A DNA stretch of 20,350 bases, taken from positions 1 through 20,350 of the forward strand of contig USJM01000011.1 of assembly GCA_900555005.1 (NCBI GenBank), read 5' to 3'. A model generated the notes under the pieces. The model saw nothing but the letters and a program-made list of their open reading frames with translations. It was not told where the DNA came from and ran no database searches. Shown here piece by piece: positions 1-10,078 of the stretch. Every line of letters begins with the position of its first letter. The stretch's first letter is position 1. A program made the position numbers and the translations under genes. This stretch comes from an uncultured Lachnospiraceae bacterium (GTDB taxonomy: Bacteria > Bacillota_A > Clostridia > Lachnospirales > Lachnospiraceae).

Positions 1-1193
1 GGGCGCAGGCCTCATCGACCAGTCGATGGCCTTGTCCGGAAGAAACCGATCAGAGATATATCTGTGCGAAAGCGTTGCCGCCGCAACGAGCGCACCATCC
101 GTGATCTTCACATGGTGATAGACTTCATACCGCTCCTTGAGTCCCCTCAAAATGGAGATCGTATCCTCCACGGTCGGCTCATCCACCATCACAGGCTGGA
201 ATCGTCTTGCCAGTGCGGCATCCTTTTCGATGTACTTCCGATACTCATCAAGCGTTGTCGCACCGATGAGTGGAGCTCGCCTCTTGCCAGCATTGGTTTC
301 AGCATGTTTCCGGCATCCATAGCGCCGTCGGTCTTGCCTGCCCCGACAATCAGATGCAGCTCATCGATGAAAAGAATAATCTCTCCCTCGCTCTTTGACA
401 CCTCGTTCAGTACCGATTTCAACCGTTCCTCAAATTCGCCTCTGTACTTGGCGCCTGCCACGAGCGCTCCCATATCAAGAGAAAAAATTTTCTTGTTTTT
501 CAGAGAATCCGGGACATCCTCTCTTGCGATCCGCTCGGCCAGACCTTCTACAACCGCTGTCTTTCCTACGCCAGGCTCACCAATTAGAACCGGGTTGTTC
601 TTTGTCTTTCTCGAGAGAATCCGAATGACATTCCGAATCTCATCATCTCGTCCGATGATCGGATCCATCTTCTGCTGCTTAGCCTTTGCGACAAGTTCCG
701 TCCCGTACTTTGCCAGAGCATCGTATGTATCTTCCGGAGTATCCGTATTGACGACCTGGTTTCCACGTACAGTAGACAAAGCCTGGAGGAATTTCTCCCG
801 CGTGACATTCTCCTTCTGGAAAAATGTTCTCATCGACGGTGATGCAAAGTCAAGCATGCTGAGAAACAGATGTTCAACAGCGACATAGCTGTCCCCCATC
901 TTCTTTGCCTCATCTTCTGCGCCAAGAAGTGCTTTATTCAGATACTGCCCGATATATGCCTGTCCGCCGGAAACCTTCGGCCGCGTCTCTATCAGCTGTG
1001 TCAGATCATGATCAAACAGCCGCTCATCGATTCCCATCTTTGATACCAGCTCCGCAATCAGAGACTGATCCTGATGCAGCAGTGCATACAGCAGATGTTC
1101 CTGCTCGATTTCCTGATTTCCAAAATCAGAAGCGACCTTTTCAAGCTGATTGACAGCATCAATGGATTTTTGCGTAAATTTCTGTATATTCAT
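1..1193 (-). CDS. clpB: ATP-dependent disaggregase ClpB, N-terminal part, two frameshifts, cut by left edge
   Basis: ClpB is a hexameric AAA+ unfoldase that pulls proteins out of aggregates together with DnaK. Residues 1-145 form the double Clp N-domain (two EHL-type repeats), and the first AAA+ module begins near residue 160. Walker A is GEPGVGKT at 205-212 and Walker B is ILFIDE at 273-278. The start at 1193 follows a G-rich ribosome binding site. The open frame runs to His308 (codon at 270-272), then breaks: one base is missing between 268 and 269, and restoring it gives the family sequence [11 protein letters not shown]. That second frame continues well ([20 protein letters not shown], then [10 protein letters not shown]) until another missing base near 22, after which V-D-E-A-C-A fits again. 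The middle domain and second AAA+ module lie beyond the window. The identity is certain; the breaks look like sequence errors. Confidence 0.95.
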
Positions 1194-1250
1194 TCTTCCC
1201 GCCCCCTTTCCTGTAAGGGATTGTAATTCTTCAGATCACTTTACGTTTTT

Positions 1251-1279
1251 GTTCTAGCACAGATTGTTAGCACTGTCAA
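1251..1279 (-). promoter_or_regulatory. clpB promoter, sigma-A type
   Basis: On the minus strand there is a perfect -35 TTGACA (1274-1279), 17 bases, then -10 TAGAAC (1251-1256) preceded by TGC as in an extended -10. It lies about 60 bases upstream of the clpB start. The -35 overlaps the CIRCE operator, so a bound repressor would block RNA polymerase directly. Confidence 0.7.
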
Positions 1280-1293
1280 TCGTTGAGTGCTAA
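1267..1293 (-). promoter_or_regulatory. CIRCE operator (HrcA site) upstream of clpB
   Basis: Plus-strand reading gives TTAGCACTG, nine bases, GAGTGCTAA: the CIRCE inverted repeat with one mismatch in the left arm. CIRCE is the binding site of the heat-shock repressor HrcA. It covers the -35 of the clpB promoter. In Bacillus clpB-type genes are usually under CtsR; here the visible site is CIRCE. Confidence 0.92.
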
Positions 1294-1304
1294 TTATCTG
1301 ATTT

Positions 1305-1332
1305 GAAAACGGGCAGGGAAATTCCCTGCCCG
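1305..1332 (-). terminator. Intrinsic terminator after groEL
   Basis: An 11-base inverted repeat (arms 1310-1320 and 1322-1332, core GGGCAGGGAA) reads on the minus strand as a GC-rich hairpin followed by TTTT. It sits about 60 bases past the groEL stop and before the clpB promoter, so it separates the two heat-shock transcripts. Confidence 0.88.
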
Positions 1333-1390
1333 TAATACCGCCTGAGGCGTCCTTTCGTCAGCCGCCGGTGAATTGATCTGAACGGATCGA

Positions 1391-3029
<1,639 letters not shown>

Positions 3030-3059
3030 TTAATGTCCTTTCAAGCCGCGATCAGTCTA

Positions 3060-3341
3060 TTATTCAACCTTTGCAAGAATATCGGACATCTTGCAGATCA
3101 CATACTCCTCTTCACCAAGCTTGACCTCGGTGCCGGCGTATTTGGAATAGACAACCTTGTCGCCTTCCTTCACCGTCATCGCGATCTCCTTGCCATCGAC
3201 CTTCCCGTCACCGACTGCAAGAACGGTTGCCTCCTGCGGCTTTTCCTGACTCTTTGCTGCCAGAATGATTCCAGATTTTGTAGTCTCCTCAGCTTCAAGC
3301 TGCTTCAGGACAACTTTGTCACCCAACGGATAGAGTTTCAT
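3060..3341 (-). CDS. groS: Co-chaperonin GroES (10 kDa)
   Basis: GroES is the heptameric lid that closes the GroEL folding chamber in an ATP-dependent way. The 93-residue product has the standard length. It starts MKLYPLGDKVVLK and carries the mobile-loop region EETTKSGIILA near residues 18-28, which contacts GroEL; the fold ends with a VICKMSDILA strand. AGGAGG lies eight bases before the ATG. It is the first gene of the groES-groEL operon and lies behind a CIRCE operator, so it should be repressed by HrcA and induced by heat. The sequence is intact. Confidence 0.98.
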   Translation of the reverse strand: MKLYPLGDKVVLKQLEAEETTKSGIILAAKSQEKPQEATVLAVGDGKVDGKEIAMTVKEGDKVVYSKYAGTEVKLGEEEYVICKMSDILAKVE

Positions 3342-3395
3342 AACCTATACCTCCTGACACATTCTTTTGTTTCCATTACTTCGATATCATTTTTG

Positions 3396-3422
3396 CTAGC
3401 ACTCACTATATTCGAGTGCTAA
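3396..3422 (-). promoter_or_regulatory. CIRCE operator (HrcA site) upstream of groES
   Basis: On the minus strand it reads TTAGCACTC, nine bases, GAGTGCTAG: the CIRCE consensus with a single mismatch at the last base. It lies 55 bases before the groES start and just downstream of the likely promoter, so it would be transcribed as part of the leader, the usual arrangement for groESL in Firmicutes. Confidence 0.95.
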
Positions 3423-3434
3423 ATCACATTGCCT

Positions 3435-3462
3435 ATAATAACAAAATCAGCGAAGATTGCAA
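3435..3462 (-). promoter_or_regulatory. Candidate groESL promoter
   Basis: Minus-strand TTGCAA (3457-3462), 16 bases, TATTAT (3435-3440). The transcript would begin just before the CIRCE element. A second possible -10, TATAGT, lies in the CIRCE spacer but has no good -35. The -35 is only a partial match, so the exact promoter is uncertain. Confidence 0.5.
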
Positions 3463-3500
3463 GTATCATCATTTTTGATATTTCAGGGTATATTGCATAT

Positions 3501-3540
3501 ATTCTCTATTATTCTCAAATATTCTCTAATTATCTTTATT
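3501..3540. repeat. Short tandem AT-rich decamers between codY and groES
   Basis: Four ten-base units follow in register: ATTCTCTATT, ATTCTCAAAT, ATTCTCTAAT and the diverged TATCTTTATT. The spacing equals one helical turn, so AT steps are phased. They lie 40-80 bases upstream of the groES promoter and just past the codY terminator. No function can be read from them; curved upstream DNA is one possibility. Confidence 0.5.
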
Positions 3541-3554
3541 CTAAATTACACATA

Positions 3555-3599
3555 GAAAAACTCCGGAGAACCCCTGCATTCTGCAGGTCTCTCCGGAGT
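3555..3599 (-). terminator. Intrinsic terminator after codY
   Basis: Perfect ten-base arms ACTCCGGAGA (3560-3569) and TCTCCGGAGT (3590-3599) enclose a second stem, CCTGCA with TGCAGG (3573-3578 and 3582-3587). On the minus strand the hairpin runs straight into TTTTT. It lies 23 bases past the codY stop. Confidence 0.93.
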
Positions 3600-3621
3600 C
3601 CGTCTGCTGCTCTTTTCAGTT

Positions 3622-4403
3622 TTACAGTTTCTTCGTTTTCTTGATCTCCTTGAGCTGATCATACACGGCATCGTTCAGTACCTTAATATAGGTTCCCTTC
3701 ATGCCGGAAGACTTTGACTCAATAACACCTGCACTCTCAAACTTCCGGAGCGCATTCACGATGACAGAGCGCGTAATGCCGACTCTGTCTGCAATCTTGG
3801 ACGCAACCAGCACTCCTTCTGAGCCTCCCAGCTCATCAAAAATATGTACGATCGCCTCCAGCTCTGAATAGCTCAGCGTATTGATCGCAGACTTGACAAT
3901 CTGTACCTTCCTGTTTTCCTCTGCGCTTTCCTCATTCAAAGAGCGCATCATCTCCAGACCGACAACGGTTGTCCCATATTCCGCGAGGATGATATCATCA
4001 ATCTCAAATGGCTTGTCGATCCGGTACATGAAAACAGTTCCAAGGCGTTCTCCCGCAATCTCAATCGGGTTGACAATTGCCTGGAACTTGTGAAGATTCT
4101 CTCCTGTAAAGCCCAGCGTCTCAAGATTCACATTCTCCTGCGTCGAGAGAATGTTCAGGAAGCGCTCATTCAGCATCTCGTCTATGAAATCCCCAATATG
4201 ATCAACAATCAACTGGTTCAATTCCTCGATATGATCCGAGAGCCCGACCCCCAGAACCTTTCCCTTACGACTGATGACAAGGACATTCGATTCCAGAATG
4301 TCCGTCAGCACCGCGCAGATATCATTGAAGACAACCTTGCTTGAGTGTTGTTATGAAGCAGCTGTCCGATCTTTCTTGTTTTATCTAGTAACTCAACACT
4401 CAT
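3622..4403 (-). CDS. codY: GTP-sensing global regulator CodY, one frameshift near codon 20
   Basis: CodY is the dimeric repressor of Firmicutes that senses branched-chain amino acids and, in many species, GTP, and controls hundreds of nutrient genes. The start is the ATG at 4403 after AGGAGG: M-S-V-E-L-L-D-K-T-R-K-I-G-Q-L-L-H-N-N. Then one base is missing near 4346 in an AAC repeat; restoring it gives N-S-S-K-V-V-F-N-D-I-C-A-V-L-T-D-I-L and a protein of 260 residues, the family length. The first half is the GAF-type ligand domain. The winged helix-turn-helix near the C-terminus (ASKIADRVGITRSVIVNALR, then KGTYIKVLN) is nearly identical to known CodY. It follows topA on the same strand, has its own promoter, and ends in a terminator. 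An internal start at 4311 exists but would remove part of the GAF domain. Confidence 0.95.
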
Positions 4404-4418
4404 GATTTCCCTCCTGAA

Positions 4419-4437
4419 CGGGAAGCGCTGCTTCCGT
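4419..4437 (-). other. Small hairpin just upstream of the codY ribosome binding site
   Basis: Arms GGAAGC (4421-4426) and GCTTCC (4430-4435) with a three-base loop lie a few bases upstream of the codY AGGAGG. There is no U-run after it, so it is not a terminator. It could affect translation of codY; this is only a possibility. Confidence 0.35.
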
Positions 4438-4458
4438 GCACATCGTCTTGTCGAAGAG

Positions 4459-4487
4459 ATTTTAACAGACAATTCTAATTATTACAA
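4459..4487 (-). promoter_or_regulatory. Candidate codY promoter, with a weak CodY-box-like site over its -10
   Basis: Minus-strand TTGTAA (4482-4487), 17 bases, TAAAAT (4459-4464, five of six to consensus). It lies between the topA stop and codY. The bases 4460-4474 read AATTGTCTGTTAAAA on the minus strand, which matches the CodY consensus with about five mismatches; that could mean self-control but is weak. Confidence 0.5.
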
Positions 4488-4514
4488 TAGATTATCTGGT
4501 TTTTCAAGTAATAA

Positions 4515-6764
4515 TTATTTGTTGTCTTTATCTTCTGTCTTCTTTGGAAGAATATACCCACATGTCTGGTTGGAGCAGAGCAGACGGTTTCCCTTCTCGA
4601 CCATATAGCTGCCACACTCCGGACACTTAATTGTTGAAGGCTTGTTCCAGGAGATAAAATCACACTCTGGGTTCGAACAGCCATAGAATATTCTGCCCTT
4701 CTTTGAGCGTCTGATGACCACATCCTGTCCACACTTCGGACAGGGGACCCCTGCTTTCTCAAAATAAGGCTTTGTATTCCTGCACTCTGGAAACCCTGGG
4801 CATGCCAGGAACTTTCCATGCGGCCCGTATTTCACAACCATGTGCCGGCCGCACTTGTCGCAGATGACATCCGACACCTCATCGGCAACTTTCACCTTCG
4901 ACAAGGTTTCCTCGGCATGTTGAACCTCCTTGTCGAGATCCGGGTAGAAATTACGCAGAATTGTTTTCCAGTCTGTTCTCCCCTCCGCGACAGAGTCAAG
5001 CATGGATTCCATGTAGGCTGTAAACTGGACATTATCAATCTCCGGAAAAGACTTCCTGAGAATGTCATCAACTGCCGTTCCGAGCTCTGTAATATAAAGG
5101 TTTCTTTTCTCCTTTGTCACATAATGTCTCGCAAGGAGCGTTGTGATGGTTGGGGCATATGTGGACGGTCGCCCAATCCCAAGTTCCTCCAGGGCATGAA
5201 CCAGAGAGGCTTCTGTGTAGTGCGCAGGTGGCTGTGTGAAATGCTGCTCCCCCTTCATCCCTGACAGCTCCAGCTGTTCTCCCTCTGATAGCTTTTCAGT
5301 CAGAACGGGCTGTCCCTTCTTCTCTTCTTCTGTCTCTGTATAGACAGACAGATAGCCCTCCGACAGGATCCGGCTGGAACTCGTCGTAAAGATATAGCGG
5401 CAGAAGCCACTGCCCTGCGGCTCTTCTTCATTCTCTCCAGCGTGCTTCTGTGCACCGCTCCTCATAACGTCACTTTCCGCCACTTCATCTGAAGCAATCC
5501 GAATTTGAAGCGTCTCATATTTTGCCGGCGCCATACGGCTTCCTACAAACCGTTTCCAGATCAGCTGATACAGACGGAACTGATCCCTTGTCAGCGCTTC
5601 TTTCACTTCAGACGGCGTCCTGCTGATGTCGGAGGGACGGATGGCTTCATGAGCATCCTGAATATGTACGCCATTATTGGAAGGCTCCTGCACCTTTCCT
5701 GCCACATTCTTCTGTCCTGCCGCCTCTTCCTTCGAATGGCTGACGCGGTTTCTTAGTTCTTCAGACAAAAATGTTTCTCCATAATGACTGGAGATATAAA
5801 CCGCCGCAGCGTCGTTGGCCTCCTCAGAGATACGGGTCGAATCCGTTCTCAGATACGTAATCAGGCCGACCGTTCCAGAACCGGCAAGATCAACCCCCTC
5901 ATAAAGCTGCTGCGCAAGGCGCATCGTCTTCTGAGTTGGAAAGTTTAAAGATTTTGCGGCCTCCTGCTGAAGTGTACTGGTTGTAAATGGAAGCGGCGCC
6001 TTTCTGGTACGCTCTCCCTTTTTAATGGCACTGACACAGAATGAAAAACCAGACAGTGTCTCTCTGATTGCGGCGGTCTGCTCCCCGCTTGCGAGACTTA
6101 TTCTGAAATACTTTCCTCCCGCCTCTTTGCCAGCCAGCTGGGCTTCAAGTGTGCTTTTCAGTCCGGGCAGCGCAAATTCAGCCCCCAGTGTCCAGAATTC
6201 CTGCGGGATAAACTCACTGATTTCGTTTTCCCGCTTGGCAATAATCCGGAGTGCGACAGACTGTACCCTCCCGGCCGACAGACCCCTTCTGATTTTCGCC
6301 CACAGAAGCGGTGAAATTCTATATCCGACCATTCTGTCCAAAATTCGGCGCGTCTGCTGCGCATCCACCATATTCATATCAATCTGCCTCGGATGCTTCA
6401 GTGCGTCCTTCACAGCAGACTTTGTAATTTCATTGAACGTAATCCGATTCGTCTTTTCCGGGTCCAGATTCAGAGCTGCCTGCAAGTGCCAGGAAATAGC
6501 TTCTCCCTCGCGGTCAGGGTCCGTTGCAAGGAAAACCTTGTCTGCCTTTTTCGCTTCCTTGCGAAGCGCAGCCAGAACTTCCCCTTTTCCACGGATCGTG
6601 ATATATTTCGGCTCATAATCATGCTCCGGATCAAATCCGAGCTGACTCTTCGGGAGATCGCGGACATGACCTGTAGAAGCCATGATCTCATAATTCTTAC
6701 CCAGAAATTTCTTAATTGTCTTAACCTTTGTTGGAGACTCAACAATTACCAGATATTTCGCCAT
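4515..6764 (-). CDS. topA: DNA topoisomerase I (type IA) with three zinc ribbons
   Basis: TopA relaxes negative supercoils by cutting one strand through a tyrosine intermediate. The TOPRIM domain is at the N-terminus (Glu9 in VIVESPTK and the acidic triad in TDPDREGE at 81-88). The catalytic tyrosine is Tyr304 in GLITYLRTDST. The C-terminal tail from about residue 645 has three Cys4 ribbons (CDKCG..., CPKCG..., CPECG...), each closed by a C-x4/5-C pair, that bind single-stranded DNA and RNA polymerase in homologues. I prefer the start MAKYLVIVES at 6764 (749 residues); an ATG four codons upstream (6776) is in frame, but neither has a strong ribosome binding site and family proteins begin at MAK. 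It is intact, lies upstream of codY on the same strand and diverges from comM. Confidence 0.96.
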   Translation of the reverse strand: MAKYLVIVESPTKVKTIKKFLGKNYEIMASTGHVRDLPKSQLGFDPEHDYEPKYITIRGKGEVLAALRKEAKKADKVFLATDPDREGEAISWHLQAALNLDPEKTNRITFNEITKSAVKDALKHPRQIDMNMVDAQQTRRILDRMVGYRISPLLWAKIRRGLSAGRVQSVALRIIAKRENEISEFIPQEFWTLGAEFALPGLKSTLEAQLAGKEAGGKYFRISLASGEQTAAIRETLSGFSFCVSAIKKGERTRKAPLPFTTSTLQQEAAKSLNFPTQKTMRLAQQLYEGVDLAGSGTVGLITYLRTDSTRISEEANDAAAVYISSHYGETFLSEELRNRVSHSKEEAAGQKNVAGKVQEPSNNGVHIQDAHEAIRPSDISRTPSEVKEALTRDQFRLYQLIWKRFVGSRMAPAKYETLQIRIASDEVAESDVMRSGAQKHAGENEEEPQGSGFCRYIFTTSSSRILSEGYLSVYTETEEEKKGQPVLTEKLSEGEQLELSGMKGEQHFTQPPAHYTEASLVHALEELGIGRPSTYAPTITTLLARHYVTKEKRNLYITELGTAVDDILRKSFPEIDNVQFTAYMESMLDSVAEGRTDWKTILRNFYPDLDKEVQHAEETLSKVKVADEVSDVICDKCGRHMVVKYGPHGKFLACPGFPECRNTKPYFEKAGVPCPKCGQDVVIRRSKKGRIFYGCSNPECDFISWNKPSTIKCPECGSYMVEKGNRLLCSNQTCGYILPKKTEDKDNK

Positions 6765-6806
6765 AATGTATCCCATTCAGAGCAGATTGCTGTACAACAT
6801 TTTCAG

Positions 6807-6835
6807 AATATACACCATAGCCACCCCTTATGCAA
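6807..6835 (-). promoter_or_regulatory. topA promoter, sigma-A type
   Basis: Minus-strand TTGCAT (6830-6835), exactly 17 bases, TATATT (6807-6812). It is 43 bases before the chosen topA start, leaving a short leader. Confidence 0.65.
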
Positions 6836-6924
6836 GCAATACCGTACCGCACCGGTCACGCTGCAGCACCTGTACCCGGATATGTGTGAGACAATATACA
6901 CAAAAATTGTACGGAAAAATCTGT

Positions 6925-6953
6925 TTGACAGCCCCCGGGAAGGATGCTACCCT
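6925..6953 (+). promoter_or_regulatory. Candidate comM promoter
   Basis: A perfect plus-strand -35 TTGACA (6925-6930) is followed after 17 bases by TACCCT (6948-6953), with TGC just before it as in an extended -10. The -10 matches poorly. If used, the comM leader would be about 170 bases long. Confidence 0.35.
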
Positions 6954-7127
6954 GTCCCCATCTTCATAGCGGCGCTTTTTCAATCGTCTCTTTTCCTATC
7001 TCTGATATTCTGCAGGCGCTTCATAGACGTCCGGCCGCCTATTCTTCAGTTTCCCATCGCATACTGATTTTTCCAATGTATGAAGCAGGCTGTGCAGAAA
7101 AACATTTCTTCAACAGGAGAATCCTAC

Positions 7128-8727
7128 ATGTTCAGCACTGTCTTATCAGCAGCCATCAATGGCATGGAAAGCAGAAAAGTGACAGTAGAGGCAGATGTTG
7201 CAGACGGACTCCCTACCTTTACAATGGTTGGGTATCTGGCCTCGGAGACGAAGGAGGCTGCGGAACGCGTCCGGTCTGCACTTCGAAACAGCGGTCTGTC
7301 GATCGGTGTTCGCCACATCACCGTCAATCTGGCACCCGCTGCCCTCCATAAGCAGGGAAGCAACTTTGACCTGGCGATCGCAATTGCACTGCTCACTGCT
7401 GCCGGAACATTGAAACCGGAGTCTGCGCGCGGGATCTTGTTGGTCGGGGAACTTGGACTGAACGGAAGGCTCAATCCTGTTCGAGGTGTCCTGGAGATTG
7501 TGTCAGGTGCCTTGTCCTGTGGATGCGGAACCGTAATTGTTCCTGCTGCCAACCTTGCGGAAGGTTCTATGATACGAGGCGTTCGGGTGCTTGGAGCCGA
7601 GACACTGGTTCAGGTTGTATGTTTTCTTGCAGCAACAGCAGGGCCCCCCGAAGTGCCAGGTATGAATCTTTCCATGCAGGGCGCGCTGAAGCCAGGCAGT
7701 CTTTATGAACGGCGGGCGGAGATCGAAAGGTTCGGCACCTGCAGAAAAAGGGACAGAACCGTGATTTCTCGCAGATTAGAGGGCAAAAACTTCTCAGACG
7801 CGCTTCCGAGGTAGCAGCTGCAGGTTTTCATAACCTGCTGATGATCGGACCCCCTGGGGCGGGTAAAACCATGACGGCTCATTGTCTGACAACAATTATG
7901 CCTGAAATGACGGATGAAGAGGTACTGGAAGTCTCGAAGATCCATTCAATCGCCGGGACACTGCCTTCCGAAGGGCTCGTAACAGTCCGTCCGTTCAGAG
8001 GACCGCACCATACTGTGACAAAGCCTGCCCTTTGCGGAGGCGGGGCACCTCCCGGTCCGGGGGAGGTCAGCCTGGCCCACAGAGGAATTCTGTATCTGGA
8101 CGAATTCCCGGAGTTCGACAAAGCTACAATCGAAGCCCTCAGGCAGCCACTGGAGGACCGGGTTATCCGGATTTCACGGGTAACGGGCAGTTATTCCTTT
8201 CCTGCCGGTTTCATGCTGGTTGCATCGATGAATCCCTGCCGGTGCGGGTATTTCCCGGATCGTTCCGTCTGCCGGTGCAGCAATGCAGAAGTGAAGCAGT
8301 ATTTATCAAGAATCAGTCTGCCGCTCCTGGACCGGATTGACCTGTGTGTGGAGGCACGAAGAGTCTCTTTTGAGGAACTGACAGGCGTAAGAAAAGAAGA
8401 AAGCTCAGCAGAGATCAGGGAACGGGTAAACAGAGCCCACAAACGCCAGAGAGCCCGGTATCGGGACTCAGCCTGCCAGTTTAACTCAGAACTGTCCGAG
8501 TGGATGTGAAACGATTCTGCCGCCTGACAAAGGAAGAGGAACGCTGGATGGCGAAGGTTTACGATTCTCTGTCATTGACCGCCAGGTCCTATAATCGGAT
8601 TCTGAAGGTTGCCAGGACAATCGCAGATCTGGACGAAGAAGAGCAGATTCTGCACCGACATCTCTCAGAAGCAGTTTCACTTCGTGCAGTTGACAGAAGA
8701 TACTGGGATGATGCACTGAGGAACTGA
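7128..8727 (+). CDS. comM: ComM/YifB-family AAA+ ATPase (Mg-chelatase-like), two frameshifts
   Basis: ComM is a hexameric helicase of the magnesium-chelatase-like AAA+ group that extends recombination during natural transformation; in many non-competent bacteria its role is unclear. The start is the ATG at 7128 (MFSTVLSAAINGMESRKVTVEADVADGLP) after AGGAGA; upstream ATGs in the same frame lack a site. The N-terminal Lon-protease-like fold covers about residues 1-175. Frame is lost in the linker between about 7709 and 7745 by one missing base, before D-F-S-Q-I-R-G-Q-K. The ATPase then shows Walker A GPPGAGKT and Walker B ILYLDEFPEF, the arginine-rich PFRGPHHT motif and a Cys-rich insert NPCRCGYF. 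A second base is missing near 8496 (TCCGAG for TCCGGAG), before V-D-V-K-R-F-C-R-L and the C-terminal helices SLTARSYNRILKVARTIADLD. Corrected length is about 533 residues, as in the family. Confidence 0.93.
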
Positions 8728-8803
8728 GCAGCAGACAGTTTCCTCATTATAAAGATGATATGAATGTCAGGAACGATAACTATTCGGTGGAAAGGGATGC
8801 ATC

Positions 8804-10078
8804 ATGAAACAATCCAAAGAGTCTCCACTATATGAAGCAACAGACAAAACGCATTTGCATGAAAGACCATATATTAACAACGGCTTCAATCAAAAAAGCG
8901 GCTGCCAGCAAGCCGGCTCTCAGCCAGGCGACGATCTGTACTGGCAATGGCTCTGCTCATGCCCGATTCTGACAAGGAATGAAATACTTGCCTTAATCCG
9001 GTATTTCGGCTCTCCCCGGGAAGTATATGAAGCTCCCCTGTCAGCCATGGCACCATTTCAAAAGCTGCGGCAAAAATGGGTTCGCTCACTGATCTCCTAC
9101 AAAGAGTCCTGCAGTTTGAAGAAAAGTGCAGATCTTCTCCAGCAGAAGGGGCTGAAGTTCTGCCAGCGGGATGACCGTCACTTTCCACAAAAACTGAGAG
9201 AGCTTTTGGATTGTCCGCATGGTCTGTTCTATAAAGGGGATCTGCCGGATCCGGACATTTTATCGGTAGCAGTCATCGGAGCAAGAAGATGCAGCCACTA
9301 CGGGGCAAAGATGGCGGCATATCTGGGCGCTCAGCTTGCCAGATACAAAGTCCAGGTAATCAGCGGAATGGCCGCCGGAATCGATGGCATGGCTCAGAGA
9401 GCCTGCATTGAGGAGGGCGGCAGAAGCTTCGCGGTCCTGGGAAGCGGAGCAGATATCTGTTACCCGCCGGAGAACAGCCGCCTGTACAGAAGCCTGCCAG
9501 ACAGCGGCGGAATCATTTCGGAATTCGGGCCGGCTACCCCACCGCTTCCCAGCCATTTTCCAATCCGGAACCGGCTGATTTGCGGGCTGGCGGATGCCGT
9601 CATTGTTGTAGAGGCGAGAAAGAAAAGCGGTTCTCTGATCACAGTCGATCTGGCGCTTGATCAGGGAAAGGATGTCTATGCAGTTCCTGGTAGATTCGGT
9701 GATGAGTTGAGCTATGGCTGCAATCATCTGATCGAACAGGGGGCAGGCATCCTGACATCCGTGGAACAGTTTCTGGAGGAGGTCTGTCAGAGAAACGGCG
9801 TAACATACAACCCTCCTGAGAACGAGAATCGGCATTCGGATTCAAACGATGATCCTGCCTGCTCCCGGCATTCCACAACATACGCCGGCCTCACACAGGT
9901 GGAACAACTGATTATCCAGAAGCTTGAACTGGATGCAAAAGGGGTTGACCAGCTGCTTGTAGAAACAGGTCTGACAATGTCACAGCTCATGGAGGGAATT
10001 CTGGCCCTGCAGGTAAGGAATGCTGTTCAGGAAGTCTCCCGGAACCGGTACGCCCGCAGCTCTATTACGCTGTCATGA
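8804..10078 (+). CDS. dprA: DNA-processing protein DprA (Smf)
   Basis: DprA binds incoming single-stranded DNA, protects it and loads RecA during transformation; it is also kept in many species not known to be competent. The product has 424 residues. A helical SAM-like domain starts near residue 45 (LYWQWL). The Rossmann-like core spans about 152-320: VAVIGARRC, the glycine loop GMAAGIDGMAQRA, VLGSGADICYPPEN, and the hallmark FPIRNR at 252-257. A winged helix occupies the C-terminus (about 360-412). The first 43 residues are a polar stretch that most relatives lack, yet no later start codon keeps the conserved helix, and GGAAAGGGA precedes this ATG. It follows comM by 76 bases on the same strand. 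Its stop overlaps the stop of the opposite gene. Confidence 0.96.
   Translation: MKQSKESPLYEATDKTHLHERPYINNGFNQKSGCQQAGSQPGDDLYWQWLCSCPILTRNEILALIRYFGSPREVYEAPLSAMAPFQKLRQKWVRSLISYKESCSLKKSADLLQQKGLKFCQRDDRHFPQKLRELLDCPHGLFYKGDLPDPDILSVAVIGARRCSHYGAKMAAYLGAQLARYKVQVISGMAAGIDGMAQRACIEEGGRSFAVLGSGADICYPPENSRLYRSLPDSGGIISEFGPATPPLPSHFPIRNRLICGLADAVIVVEARKKSGSLITVDLALDQGKDVYAVPGRFGDELSYGCNHLIEQGAGILTSVEQFLEEVCQRNGVTYNPPENENRHSDSNDDPACSRHSTTYAGLTQVEQLIIQKLELDAKGVDQLLVETGLTMSQLMEGILALQVRNAVQEVSRNRYARSSITLS

Larger units (their letters stand above)
6765..7127. other. Divergent intergenic region between topA and comM
   Basis: These 363 bases hold no gene I can support. Near the left side is a good minus-strand promoter for topA and near the middle a weaker plus-strand promoter for comM. 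Reading frames here have no family resemblance and no good ribosome binding sites. No tRNA or riboswitch fold is obvious. The rest, about 6954-7110, shows nothing recognisable. Confidence 0.6.

Noticed and set aside
64..888. Long plus-strand frame (274 codons) opposite clpB
   Set aside because: It is the mirror of the clpB coding strand; there is no ribosome binding site and no family resemblance, while the minus strand is unmistakably ClpB.
4419..4437. Terminator between topA and codY
   Set aside because: The stem is short and no U-run follows on the minus strand.
6766..6969. Plus-strand frame of 67 codons in the topA-comM gap
   Set aside because: No binding site, no recognisable domain, overlaps the topA promoter and codes for an irregular Cys/Arg-rich string.
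7709..8510. Programmed frameshifting in comM
   Set aside because: No slippery heptamer or clear downstream structure is seen at either break, the family has no known recoding, and the same type of single-base loss occurs in unrelated genes here.
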